This document shows positions 17,428-25,123 of a DNA stretch of 58,070 nt, one piece after another (within the stretch, counting starts at the first letter, position 1; each line of letters starts with the position of its first letter). The position numbers and the translations under genes are program-made. The notes under the pieces are model-generated. The model did not search any database and was not told the origin of the DNA. It saw only the letters and a list, made by a program, of their open reading frames with translations. The stretch is taken from the NCBI GenBank assembly GCA_902826815.1, contig CADEGF010000048.1:1-58070 (forward strand), in the 5' to 3' direction. The DNA comes from an uncultured Mycobacteriaceae bacterium (GTDB lineage Bacteria; Actinomycetota; Actinomycetes; Mycobacteriales; Mycobacteriaceae).

Positions 17428-17463
17428 CATCCGGTGGTCGAGCTGTGGAGAGGGGTGCTGTCG

Positions 17464-18126
17464 ATGAACCCCCACGATCACCGCAGGACTGCCCACTTGC
17501 GCCCCGACGACGCCGCGATGGACACCTTCACCCTGCGCCTGCCCCGGTGGCCCGTTCTGTTGCGCCTGCGTGGCCGCGATCCACTGGTACGCACCATTGA
17601 CCGGATCGAGGCACTGACCTTGGTGCTGGCTGTCGTTGTTGCGCTGCTCGCCATCCCGATCGCAGCCGCGGTGGGCACCGCGGTCAATGACTCCCGCCGC
17701 CACGTCTACGCCGAGCAGGCCAGCACTCGCCATACTGTGACCGCGACGGTCAACGACGTCTCCGTCCCCGAAGTCTTGCGAACGGGCGCCACCACCGTGA
17801 AGGCCCGATGGACCGCCAACGGAGAGGAACACACCGGCGCGGTCGGGGCGCAATCGACAACGGAAATTGGCGACCCCATTCAAATCTGGGTCGACAACGA
17901 CGGAGCACAGACCCACGCGCCAACCCCGACCAGTCGCGCCGCCGTGGAGGCTGTGACGGGCGCACTCGCGATCTGGATATGCGTTGCCGCAGCGGCAGCG
18001 ACCCTGTTCGCCGTCACCCGCTCAGTTTGTGACCGCATCCGCTCGACCGGATGGCAACACGACCTCGACAACCTGGTCGGCAACGGCGACGGACACGAGC
18101 ATCCGGGCCGCACTGCAGAACGGTGA
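17464..18126 (+). CDS. Rv1733c-family membrane protein
   Basis: A 220-residue protein starting at an ATG after GAGAGGGG. After MDTFTLRLPRWP it has RDPLVRTIDRIEAL, a membrane span (LVLAVVVALLAIPIAAAVGTAV), then DSRRHVYAEQASTRHTVTATV, an external domain with VKARWTANGEEHTG, and a second span near residue 175. The order and motifs match the mycobacterial Rv1733c family, whose M. tuberculosis member is induced under hypoxia as part of the DosR regulon. No DosR box is visible upstream; instead the gene carries the TTGTC/GACAA promoter block. Role unknown, probably envelope associated. Confidence 0.82.
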   Translation: MNPHDHRRTAHLRPDDAAMDTFTLRLPRWPVLLRLRGRDPLVRTIDRIEALTLVLAVVVALLAIPIAAAVGTAVNDSRRHVYAEQASTRHTVTATVNDVSVPEVLRTGATTVKARWTANGEEHTGAVGAQSTTEIGDPIQIWVDNDGAQTHAPTPTSRAAVEAVTGALAIWICVAAAAATLFAVTRSVCDRIRSTGWQHDLDNLVGNGDGHEHPGRTAER

Positions 18127-18159
18127 CCGATCGCTGTAAAAGGCAATGAAGGAGGAGAC

Positions 18160-18351
18160 ATGCGTGTCGCGGTGGACCGCGATCGCTGTGAGGGCAATGC
18201 CATCTGCGTGAGAATCGCGCCCGAGGTGTTCACACTCGACGATGACGAATACGCAACGGTCACAGCCGATCCCGTTCCGGTCGAGCAGGAGGCGCTCGCT
18301 GAGGAGGCCATCGCCGAGTGTCCGCGTGCGGCCCTGTCGCGAAAAGACTAG
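18160..18351 (+). CDS. 3Fe-4S ferredoxin
   Basis: A 63-residue ferredoxin: MRVAVDRDRCEGNAICVRIAPEVF and later AIAECPRAAL supply three Cys (10, 16, 54), the pattern of single-[3Fe-4S] ferredoxins that serve cytochrome P450s and similar oxidases. A strong site (AAGGAGGAG) precedes the start. No P450 lies nearby; it follows the Rv1733c-like gene by 34 bases and could share its transcript. The partner is unknown. Confidence 0.88.
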   Translation: MRVAVDRDRCEGNAICVRIAPEVFTLDDDEYATVTADPVPVEQEALAEEAIAECPRAALSRKD

Positions 18352-18370
18352 GGCCGTGAGTCGCTAATGC

Positions 18371-18493
18371 TCAGCGCTTCCGCTTCCGCACGATGGGCGT
18401 CGACTCAATGGTCTTGGCGCGCTTGGCAGCCCGGCGCTCCTTGATGGACAGGGCGGGCCGTCGAAGACTCTTACCCGGAGATTTGTCAGCCAT
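18371..18493 (-). CDS. Small highly basic protein (40 aa)
   Basis: ATG behind AAGGAGCG on the minus strand, encoding MADKSPGKSLRRPALSIKER and then a Lys/Arg-rich tail ending RKRKR. About 16 of 40 residues are Lys or Arg, so it is likely to bind nucleic acid or ribosomes. I believe similar short basic proteins are common in mycobacterial genomes, but I cannot name the family. It converges with the ferredoxin gene, 19 bases apart, and its start backs on to promoter block B. Confidence 0.65.
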   Translation of the reverse strand: MADKSPGKSLRRPALSIKERRAAKRAKTIESTPIVRKRKR

Positions 18494-18593
18494 TGTCGCT
18501 CCTTAATTCGAAGTGGCAACCACCTGCCTCCGACCATACGTCAGAAAAAATAAACCGCCAGTTTGCGCCTTTCACGTGGCTCTTCGAGCGGCG

Positions 18594-18675
18594 TTGTCGA
18601 ATCCGGACAACGGGGCATCGGCGGGTTGTCCGGATTGCGCAAACGTTGCGGGGTCGGTCAGCACCACCATGGAGA
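18594..18675 (+). promoter_or_regulatory. Conserved promoter/operator block, copy B
   Basis: Half-sites TTGTC (18594-18598), GACAA (18606-18610) and TTGTC (18626-18630) are followed by GCAAAC (18639-18644) and GCACCACC-ATGGAGA to 18675. Within it, 18600-18611 (AATCCGGACAAC) and 18625-18636 (GTTGTCCGGATT) form a perfect 12-bp inverted repeat with a 13-base spacer. It ends 32 bases before the DadA-like gene. See copy A for the paired site and the case for a shared regulator. Confidence 0.68.
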
Positions 18676-18707
18676 TGACAACAAACGTTCAACTGTGGAG
18701 GTAAGTG

Positions 18708-19973
18708 ATGGTCGACGTCGAGCGCATGGACGGCGGACCGCGGTCGGCGATCGTGGTCGGTGCGGGCATCGTCGGATTGTCGACGGCGTGGTTCCTGCAG
18801 GAGCGCGGAGTCGCTGTCACCGTGGTGGACCGCGCCGGCGTGGCCGCAGGCGCCTCCTGGGGCAACGCCGGTTGGATCGCGCCTGCGCTGACCCTCCCGC
18901 TGAACTCGCCTGCGGTGCTGCGCTACGGGCTGCGCTCGCTGCGCAACCCGGCCGCGCCCCTGCACATTCCGTTGACCGCCGACTCCGCACTGGCCAGCTT
19001 CCTTGTCCAGTTCGCCGCCAACTGCAGGCGGTCGTCGTGGAAGCGGGCGGTGCGGGCCAACGTACCCCTCAACGAGGAATGCATCGAAGCCTTCGATGTG
19101 CTGACCGCCAACGGTGTCGACGCGCCGATGACCGACGCCCCGATCACCGCCTTGTTTCGCAGCACCGACGCCGCAGAACACATGATGCGTGAGCTTCGCG
19201 CGCTCGAAAACGCCGGACAGACAATGTCTGTCACCGGACTGTGCGGCGAAGCGTTGCGCGAACAGGTGCCCCTGGCATCACCGGCGATCAGCGCCGCGAT
19301 CAACATCAACGGTCAGCGCTTCATCGACCCCGGCCGCTTCGTACATGCCCTTGGACGAGCGGTCGAGGAGCGGGGCGCAATCATGCGCACGCTGGAAATC
19401 GACGACGTGCTGTCCTCCGGGCGCGGCATCACCGTCTACCCGCACAGCGGCAAGCCGTTAACCGCCGACACCGCGGTCATCGCTACCGGCGCATGGATAT
19501 CCCGGCTGGCGGGCAGACGGGTGCGCGTCCCGGTACAGGCCGGCCGTGGCTACTCGTTCACGGTGCCCGTGGACCGTCCCATCCCCGGCCCCATCTACCT
19601 ACCCGACGTGCGGGTGGCGTGCACGCCGTACCAAGGCGGCCTGCGTGTGTCGGGCACCATGGAGTTCCGCAACCCCGACGAACCGGCGGTGCCGGCCCGG
19701 GTTGGCGCCATCGTCGACTCCGCAAGGCCGTTGCTGGACGGAGTGCGTTGGGCCGAGCGCAGCGACATCTGGGTTGGCCCACGCCCCGTCACCCCCGATG
19801 GCCGGCCCTTGATCGGGGAGATGTCACGCGGCGTCTTCGTCGCAGGCGGCCACGGCATGTGGGGACTGGCGCACGGCCCGGTGACCGGTCGACTGCTGGC
19901 CGAATACATCACCACCGGAAAGCAACCCGAAGGTCTGCGCGCGTTCGACCCGCTGCGCCGAACCGGCCGCTAG
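18708..19973 (+). CDS. FAD-dependent oxidoreductase, D-amino-acid dehydrogenase (DadA)-like
   Basis: A 421-residue DAO-superfamily flavoprotein. The N-terminal FAD site is AIVVGAGIVGLSTAWFLQERG; the C-terminal FAD motif is VTPDGRPLIGEMSRGVFVAGGHGMWGLAHGP. DadA-type enzymes oxidise D-amino acids to keto acids with electrons going to the respiratory chain; related enzymes act on glycine, sarcosine or hydroxyproline. ATG at 18708 is preferred; GTG three bases earlier is equally close to the GGAGG site. The PucR gene and shared promoter block suggest substrate-induced expression. The exact substrate is not deducible. Confidence 0.8.
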   Translation: MVDVERMDGGPRSAIVVGAGIVGLSTAWFLQERGVAVTVVDRAGVAAGASWGNAGWIAPALTLPLNSPAVLRYGLRSLRNPAAPLHIPLTADSALASFLVQFAANCRRSSWKRAVRANVPLNEECIEAFDVLTANGVDAPMTDAPITALFRSTDAAEHMMRELRALENAGQTMSVTGLCGEALREQVPLASPAISAAININGQRFIDPGRFVHALGRAVEERGAIMRTLEIDDVLSSGRGITVYPHSGKPLTADTAVIATGAWISRLAGRRVRVPVQAGRGYSFTVPVDRPIPGPIYLPDVRVACTPYQGGLRVSGTMEFRNPDEPAVPARVGAIVDSARPLLDGVRWAERSDIWVGPRPVTPDGRPLIGEMSRGVFVAGGHGMWGLAHGPVTGRLLAEYITTGKQPEGLRAFDPLRRTGR

Positions 19974-19999
19974 ACCCGCGCCCGATTACGGGCTCCCGA

Positions 20000-20040
20000 G
20001 TCGTCAGGGGCGGCGTGGATTCCAGCCCGCCCCTGACGAC
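20000..20040 (+). terminator. Stem-loop terminator after the DadA-like gene
   Basis: A perfect 14-bp stem (GTCGTCAGGGGCGG with its complement) around a 13-base loop, 27 bases after the stop codon. There is no T-run, which is common for mycobacterial terminators. It also precedes the first Gre-like gene, so it could act in that leader instead. Confidence 0.65.
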
Positions 20041-20073
20041 AACCTCTGCTTCAACGGAAGGACGCAACCCAAA

Positions 20074-20547
20074 ATGACTAGCACCGAACGTCTTTGGATG
20101 ACGCGAGAAGCTCACATCCGGCTAAAGGCCGAACTGGACGCGCTGCGTTCACGCCCAAGCGTCGAAGTCCCCGACGACTTCATGGACCACGACGAAGACC
20201 TTGTCGCCAACTACGCAGCGCGACAAGCGCGTATCCGCCAGATTCAAGACCTGCTGAACAATGCCGTGGTCGGCGAGAATCCGCCGGACGACGGCATCGC
20301 CGAACCTGGAATGGTTTTGACTGTCCGCTACGACGACACAGGTGAACTCGAAACGTTTCTGCTCGGCATCCGCGGGGCTGAAGACGCCGACATCGACGTG
20401 TACTCGATGCAATCGCCGCTCGGCACGGCGATAGCTGGGGCACGCCCCGGCGAACAGCGCACATACACGATCCCCAGCGGGGCAAGCCTGCCCGTCACGC
20501 TCCTCAAGGCAGTGCCCTACTCGTGCAATGACACTGAAAGGAATTGA
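20074..20547 (+). CDS. GreA/GreB-like transcription factor, first tandem copy
   Basis: A 157-residue protein. Residues about 10-70 form the predicted N-terminal coiled coil (REAHIRLKAELDALRSR; NYAARQARIRQIQDLL), and the C-terminal domain has the GreA/GreB FKBP-like signature SPLGTAIAGARPGEQRTYTIPSG. It resembles the mycobacterial Gre-fold proteins (Rv3788 type) that bind RNA polymerase in the secondary channel and inhibit rather than stimulate transcript cleavage. Acidic residues (DHDED) lie near the expected coiled-coil tip, but the GreA tip motif is not intact. The next gene is a clear paralogue. Confidence 0.8.
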   Translation: MTSTERLWMTREAHIRLKAELDALRSRPSVEVPDDFMDHDEDLVANYAARQARIRQIQDLLNNAVVGENPPDDGIAEPGMVLTVRYDDTGELETFLLGIRGAEDADIDVYSMQSPLGTAIAGARPGEQRTYTIPSGASLPVTLLKAVPYSCNDTERN

Positions 20548-20548
20548 C

Positions 20549-21031
20549 ATGCCCACCACCACCACACGTGTCTGGATCTCACCGCAGGCCCACGAGCGAC
20601 TACACCGGGAACTGGACACTCTGCGGTTTCTGTTCTCCGCTGGAATCGGCGATGCGGAGGCCGACGAGAACGCCACCGTTGTCCAGCGCGCCTGGGAGAC
20701 ACGGATTCAGCAGATTCACGATCTGCTGATCAACGCCGTCGTGGGTGAGGACCCACCCAACGACGGGATAGCCGAACCCGGGATGGTAGTCACCGTCCGC
20801 CACGACGACACCGGTGATACAGACACATTCCTGCTGGGGGTGAAGGGCGCCGAATACGCCGATATGACGGTCTATTCCATCCAATCCCCGTTGGGTGCCG
20901 CCATCGCGGGCGCACGCCCCGGTGAACGCCGCACCTACCAATTGCCCAATGGTCCCGACCTGGCCGTCACGCTCCTCAACGCAGTGCCCTACGGCCTTCA
21001 CGCTCACCTGAACCAGCGCGCATCGCGGTGA
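20549..21031 (+). CDS. GreA/GreB-like transcription factor, second tandem copy
   Basis: A 160-residue paralogue of the preceding gene, starting at an ATG after AAAGGAATTGAC one base beyond the previous stop. It shares VVGEDPPNDGIAEPGMV, the DTFLLGVKGAEYAD segment and SPLGAAIAGARPGERRTYQLP, while the coiled-coil tip differs (GDAEADENATVVQRAW). The C-terminal half is far more conserved between the two than the tip, as if they dock on polymerase alike but act differently in the secondary channel. The pair and the small downstream genes form one likely transcript. Confidence 0.8.
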   Translation: MPTTTTRVWISPQAHERLHRELDTLRFLFSAGIGDAEADENATVVQRAWETRIQQIHDLLINAVVGEDPPNDGIAEPGMVVTVRHDDTGDTDTFLLGVKGAEYADMTVYSIQSPLGAAIAGARPGERRTYQLPNGPDLAVTLLNAVPYGLHAHLNQRASR

Positions 21032-21082
21032 GATCACCCGACGCCAAAAGTGAACGCCCACAGGCGGTTAAGAGGAATTATC

Positions 21083-21256
21083 ATGTCTCCAACACCTCCC
21101 ACTTATGTCCTTCTGAACGACCGACTCATCAAGGCTCACCACCGGATCCGTGAACTCGAAGCCGGCGAAGCTGAGCTACTCGCCCAAATCAGAATCCTCT
21201 GCGCTGTCATCACCGAACACGAAGACCACATCGACAGCAGGAAGACACCAGCATGA
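21083..21256 (+). CDS. Small coiled-coil protein (57 aa)
   Basis: ATG behind AGAGGAAT. The product is mostly one predicted helix with heptad spacing (LIKAHHRIRELEAGEAELLAQIRILCAVI) and no recognisable domain. Its stop overlaps the start of the DUF5994 gene (ATGA), so the two are coupled. I do not recognise the family; a dimeric accessory to its neighbour is a reasonable guess. Confidence 0.6.
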   Translation: MSPTPPTYVLLNDRLIKAHHRIRELEAGEAELLAQIRILCAVITEHEDHIDSRKTPA

Positions 21257-21765
21257 CTGCAACACTTGAACGCCCCGTCACCGCACGAAGAGGCCGACCG
21301 ACGACCGGAGCCTTGCGATTGCGGCTGAAAACCGCACACCAAACCTGCGGGTTTGTACAAGGAGCTTGGTGGCCACGATCAACGCTACTGACCGCCGAGC
21401 TACCACCGCTGCTCCAGGCACTCTCATTGCGGTTCGGCACGATCGACCGCGTGCAGTATCACGAAAGCGACTGGTCCCACCCACCCCAACGGGTCGGGCC
21501 CCAGTCCAGAAGCGTCGTGCTTGACGACAGCGAAGACACGCCGAGAGTCATATCGGTATCGGGGCCGCATATCGGAAAGTTGACCCTGCTCGTGGTACCG
21601 CCGTACACCGATGCCAACCACGCCTACAACGTGGTGATGACCGCGACCAGCGCCAACGATTCGTCCACCCCCGACCAACTACTCGGAATCGCCGCGCAAA
21701 GCGCCACTGCCCCGCTGGCCCCAATCGCCCTCCATCGATGGGAATCCGACGGGGGCGCCTGCTGA
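21253..21765 (+). CDS. DUF5994 family protein
   Basis: A 170-residue protein of unknown function. RLRLKTAHQTCGFVQGAWWP, ELPPLLQALSLRFGTIDRV and the later KLTLLVVPP segment match DUF5994 as I recall it from mycobacteria, where several paralogues are usual. No catalytic motif, signal or membrane segment is evident. It is translationally coupled to the 57-residue coiled-coil gene and follows the two Gre-like genes. Confidence 0.78.
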   Translation: MTATLERPVTARRGRPTTGALRLRLKTAHQTCGFVQGAWWPRSTLLTAELPPLLQALSLRFGTIDRVQYHESDWSHPPQRVGPQSRSVVLDDSEDTPRVISVSGPHIGKLTLLVVPPYTDANHAYNVVMTATSANDSSTPDQLLGIAAQSATAPLAPIALHRWESDGGAC

Positions 21766-21847
21766 TCTTCGACTGACCAGCTTCTCGATTTCCTGCAGCC
21801 GCGCCCATCCCCTGAGTCATGATCACAAATGACCCGAGGAGGACGCC

Positions 21848-23296
21848 ATGGCAGCACTTCGTGAACAGGTATTGCGGCGCAAACCCGTAGAGGAAATGGC
21901 GGCCGAGACCGGCGCCGACTCCGGGAAGAGTGAGCTGAAGCGGACGATCGGCCTGTGGAGCCTGTCCGCGATCGGCATCGGCGGCACGATCGGTACCGGC
22001 ATCTTCTTCATCCTCAGCCAAGCGGTGCCGATGGCCGGACCGGCGGTGATCTTCTCGTTCCTGATCGCGGGAATCGTCGCCGGGCTGACCGCCGTCTGCT
22101 ACGCCGAATTGGCGGGCGCCGTGCCGGTTGCAGGCTCGTCGTATTCCTACACCTACGCGACGCTTGGCGAGTTCGTCGCCATGGGCGTCGGCGCCTGTCT
22201 GCTTCTGGAATGGGGGGTGGCAGGCGCGGCTGTCGCGGTGGGCTGGTCGGAGTACCTCAACCAGTTCATCGGCAACGTCTTCGGTGTCCAGATACCCGAA
22301 GCGCTTTCGAACGCTCCCGAACAGGGCGGCATCATCAACCTGCCCGCGATGGTCCTGATCCTCATGTGCGCCGCACTGCTCATCCGCGGCGTCAGCGAGT
22401 CGGCGAAGACCAACGCCGTCATGGTGGTCATCAAGATCTGCGTGCTCCTCATGTTCATCGTGATCGGCGTCCAGGGCTGGAACTCCGACAACCTGGCCAG
22501 CTTCGCGCCGTTCGGCTTCGCAGGCATCTCAGCGGCGGCGGGCGTCATCTTCTTCAGCTTCGTCGGACTGGACAGCGTCGCCGCCGCGGGCGAGGAAGCG
22601 AAGAACCCGAGGCGAAACCTTCCGCTGGCGATCATGATCGCGCTGGTAACAGTGACCGTGCTCTATGTGCTGACGGCGCTCATCGGCGTGGCTGCTCAAC
22701 CGAGCGCTGAATTCGAAGGCCAGGAGGCCGGACTGGCCCAGATCCTCGAGAAGGTGGTCGGGGCGTCCTGGCCTGGCACCGTGCTTGCCGCCGGAGCGAT
22801 CATCTCGATCTTCAGCGTCACGCTGGTGTCGATCTACGGGCAGACCCGAATCCTGTTCGCGATGTCGCGTGACGGCATGATCCCCGAGATCTTCCACAGG
22901 GTGAATCCGCGCACGCTGACCCCGGTCCACAACACGGTCATCGTCGCGGTGGTGATCGGCCTGATGGCCGGCCTGATCCCGATCAACTTCCTGGCAGAGA
23001 TGACCAGCATCGGCACGCTCGTGGCGTTCATCGCCGTCTCGATCGGGGTGATGGTGCTGCGGAAGCGGGCCCCCGACCTGCCCCGCAGCTTCAAGGTTCC
23101 GGGGTACCCGGTGACCCCGATCCTGTCCATCCTCGGTGCGCTGTGGATCATCCTCAGCCTGCGGCCGATCACGATCTACGTGTTCCTGGTCTGGGTCGCG
23201 GTCGCCTTCCTCTGGTACTTCTTCTACTCGCGCCACCATTCTCACCTCGGTCGAAGTGAGCACGTCGGCCTCGCCGTGGAGGACAACGAGCCGTGA
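21848..23296 (+). CDS. APC-family amino-acid permease
   Basis: A 482-residue transporter with about twelve membrane spans. The first span carries the APC signature IGIGGTIGTGIFFI (about residues 39-52), and the family segment FFSFVGLDSVAAAGEEAKNP is near residue 240. This arrangement fits the cationic amino-acid transporter subgroup (YfnA/CAT type). It has a GAGGAGGA ribosome binding site, and its stop overlaps the start of the universal stress protein gene, a pairing often seen for amino-acid importers. The substrate cannot be fixed from sequence. Confidence 0.88.
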   Translation: MAALREQVLRRKPVEEMAAETGADSGKSELKRTIGLWSLSAIGIGGTIGTGIFFILSQAVPMAGPAVIFSFLIAGIVAGLTAVCYAELAGAVPVAGSSYSYTYATLGEFVAMGVGACLLLEWGVAGAAVAVGWSEYLNQFIGNVFGVQIPEALSNAPEQGGIINLPAMVLILMCAALLIRGVSESAKTNAVMVVIKICVLLMFIVIGVQGWNSDNLASFAPFGFAGISAAAGVIFFSFVGLDSVAAAGEEAKNPRRNLPLAIMIALVTVTVLYVLTALIGVAAQPSAEFEGQEAGLAQILEKVVGASWPGTVLAAGAIISIFSVTLVSIYGQTRILFAMSRDGMIPEIFHRVNPRTLTPVHNTVIVAVVIGLMAGLIPINFLAEMTSIGTLVAFIAVSIGVMVLRKRAPDLPRSFKVPGYPVTPILSILGALWIILSLRPITIYVFLVWVAVAFLWYFFYSRHHSHLGRSEHVGLAVEDNEP

Positions 23297-24162
23297 CAAT
23301 CGTCGTTGGCTATCCCCCGAACCGGAAGGGCAAGGCGGCACTGAACCTCGGTGCCCTGCTGTCCCGCTCCAGCGGTCAGGACCTCGTCGTGTGCACCGTC
23401 GCACCCCCACCATGGCTGCCTGGAGTGGTCAGGGAGGACGACGCGTTCCAGAGCCAGGTGGACGAGATGACCCGCGGCGCACTGGATCAGGCGCGTTCCG
23501 AACTGCCCCCGGACGTGTCCGCGACGTTCACGACGGTGAAGGCGCGGTCGACTCCCGTCGGCCTGCTCCAGGCGGCCGAGCAGCACAAGGCCAGCCTGGT
23601 CGTGGTCGGCTCGTCGACCGCCGGACTCTTCGGCCGCATCTCGTTGAGCAGTGTCGCCGACCGGCTGTTGCACAGTTCGCACGTTCCGGTTGCGTTGGCG
23701 CCCCGCGGTTTTCGGGTGGGCGATACCGACCAGGTCGACTGCGTGACGGTGGCCTACACCGGCACCGAACAGTGCGACTCGTTGCTGCGGACGGCGGCTG
23801 ACCTGGTCACCCAGCTCGACACGAAGATGCGGTTGGCGTCGTTCGCCGTTCGGCCCGCACCACCGGTGACGGCGATGTTCCGGACCGAAGAGGCCGAAGT
23901 GGTCGCCGAGTGGACTACGGCCATCGAGTCGTCGGCCCGCCGGGTGCTCGGCGACTCGAAGGAGCCGGGCGCCGGAGTGTCCATCGGAAGGGGCCACGAC
24001 TGGGAGACCGCACTCAACGACATCTCCTGGCACGACGGCGATCTGCTCTTGATCGGGTCGAGCGAGTCGGGTCCCGTCGCGAAGGTGTTCCTTGGCTCGA
24101 GGGCCGCCAAGATCGTCCGCCACGCGCCTGTGCCTGTGCTGGTGGTTCCGCGCGACGCGTAG
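23293..24162 (+). CDS. Universal stress protein with two Usp domains
   Basis: A 289-residue tandem UspA-domain protein with a GTG start coupled to the permease. Each half ends with a Usp-type strand-loop: LVVVGSSTAGLFGRISLSSVADRLL in domain one and LLLIGSSESGPVAKVFLGSRAAKIV in domain two. The classic ATP-binding G-2x-G-9x-G(S/T) spacing is only partly kept, so nucleotide binding is uncertain. Coupling to the permease suggests regulation of transport by energy or stress state (inference). Confidence 0.87.
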   Translation: MTIVVGYPPNRKGKAALNLGALLSRSSGQDLVVCTVAPPPWLPGVVREDDAFQSQVDEMTRGALDQARSELPPDVSATFTTVKARSTPVGLLQAAEQHKASLVVVGSSTAGLFGRISLSSVADRLLHSSHVPVALAPRGFRVGDTDQVDCVTVAYTGTEQCDSLLRTAADLVTQLDTKMRLASFAVRPAPPVTAMFRTEEAEVVAEWTTAIESSARRVLGDSKEPGAGVSIGRGHDWETALNDISWHDGDLLLIGSSESGPVAKVFLGSRAAKIVRHAPVPVLVVPRDA

Positions 24163-24177
24163 GGGTGCCTGGTCTCG

Positions 24178-24873
24178 TCACCGGCTGCCGTCGCCGCGCG
24201 TGTCGATGACGCGTACGGCGATGTCGGACAGCCGGGTATTGCTGTCCTGGGACAGCTTGCGCAGCATCTCGAAGGCGCGCACGTCGTCGACGTTGTAGCG
24301 CTCCATGATGATGCCCTTGGCCTGACCGATGCGATCGCGGGTGGAAAGCGCCGACTGAAGCTCCTCACCTTCGCGGCTCGCCAGGATCGCCGCCGCGGCG
24401 TGGGCGGCAAGAACCGTCCCGAACGTCTCGGACTCGCCGTCGAATGCGTTGGCCTTGAACGAGAACAAGTTGAGCGCCCCCGCGGTCCGGCTGGCCGTGT
24501 AGAGCTTGAACGACACTCCGCTCAGCACGCCGAGTTCGGCGACCGCGGGCGAGTACTTCGGGAACCGCTGGTCGGTGCGGAAGTCGTCGGTGCGCACGAT
24601 CACGTCGTCGAGCGCGGCCTCCACGCACGGCCCCTCGTTGAACTTCATCTGCAGCTCGTCGAGGAGATGTGGCAGCTCAGAGGTGCCCCCGACCGAATTC
24701 CACTTGCCACCCTTGCCGATCAGCAGCACTCCGCCGGTGTCCGCGCCGGGGATCAGTTCCATCGCCGTCTTGGTCACGTCGGTCAGCACTTCGTCGACGC
24801 TGCGCGGCGCGGCGACTGTGCGGGCCAGTTCGGCCATCCGCATCGCCAGATCGTGGTTCCGCTCATCAGTCAT
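24178..24873 (-). CDS. GAF-ANTAR regulator
   Basis: A 231-residue protein. Residues about 25-160 are a GAF domain; residues about 170-225 are an ANTAR RNA-binding domain (LQSALSTRDRIGQAKGIIMERYNVDDVRAFEMLRKLSQ). ANTAR proteins prevent premature transcription termination by binding paired hexanucleotide stem-loops in leaders. The start chosen is the ATG at 24873 behind GGGGAA; a 20-residue upstream extension exists but is Cys-rich and unlikely. The gene converges with the stress-protein gene. Its RNA targets are not evident in this window. Confidence 0.87.
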   Translation of the reverse strand: MTDERNHDLAMRMAELARTVAAPRSVDEVLTDVTKTAMELIPGADTGGVLLIGKGGKWNSVGGTSELPHLLDELQMKFNEGPCVEAALDDVIVRTDDFRTDQRFPKYSPAVAELGVLSGVSFKLYTASRTAGALNLFSFKANAFDGESETFGTVLAAHAAAAILASREGEELQSALSTRDRIGQAKGIIMERYNVDDVRAFEMLRKLSQDSNTRLSDIAVRVIDTRGDGSR

Positions 24874-25016
24874 GATCGAAGTGTTCCCCTTCGAGCGGCC
24901 AGGCACACCGCTGTTGACACAGTCGGCGCACAAAATGCCTGATCAACGTTTGCCTTGTGCCCCGCTTGGTAATGCTGCGGTTCAGGTGCATGCGGCGGTC
25001 GACCTTCGCACGCACT

Positions 25017-25113
25017 GAGGTCTCGTCGGTTCAGACCTCGAGCCGGCGGGACCGCCCTACCCGCCCTACCCGGCTTCCGATTACCCCTTAAGTCACTCTG
25101 TTAGTTGTAGTAT
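25017..25113 (+). promoter_or_regulatory. Intergenic region upstream of the thiolase gene
   Basis: The roughly 250-base gap between the GAF-ANTAR and thiolase genes contains a 7-bp inverted repeat (GAGGTCT, nine-base loop, AGACCTC at 25017-25039) and, just before the thiolase ATG, a possible -10 element TAGTAT (25108-25113). The ATG is only 10 bases beyond it, so the thiolase message would have almost no leader; leaderless starts are common in mycobacteria. I see no coding sequence here. Confidence 0.35.
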
Positions 25114-25123
25114 CGTCGCCGCC

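Noticed and set aside
17337-17463. DosR (hypoxia) box upstream of the Rv1733c-like gene
   Set aside because: I looked for GGGACTTNNGTCCC-like sequence because the M. tuberculosis relative is in the DosR regulon, but none is present.
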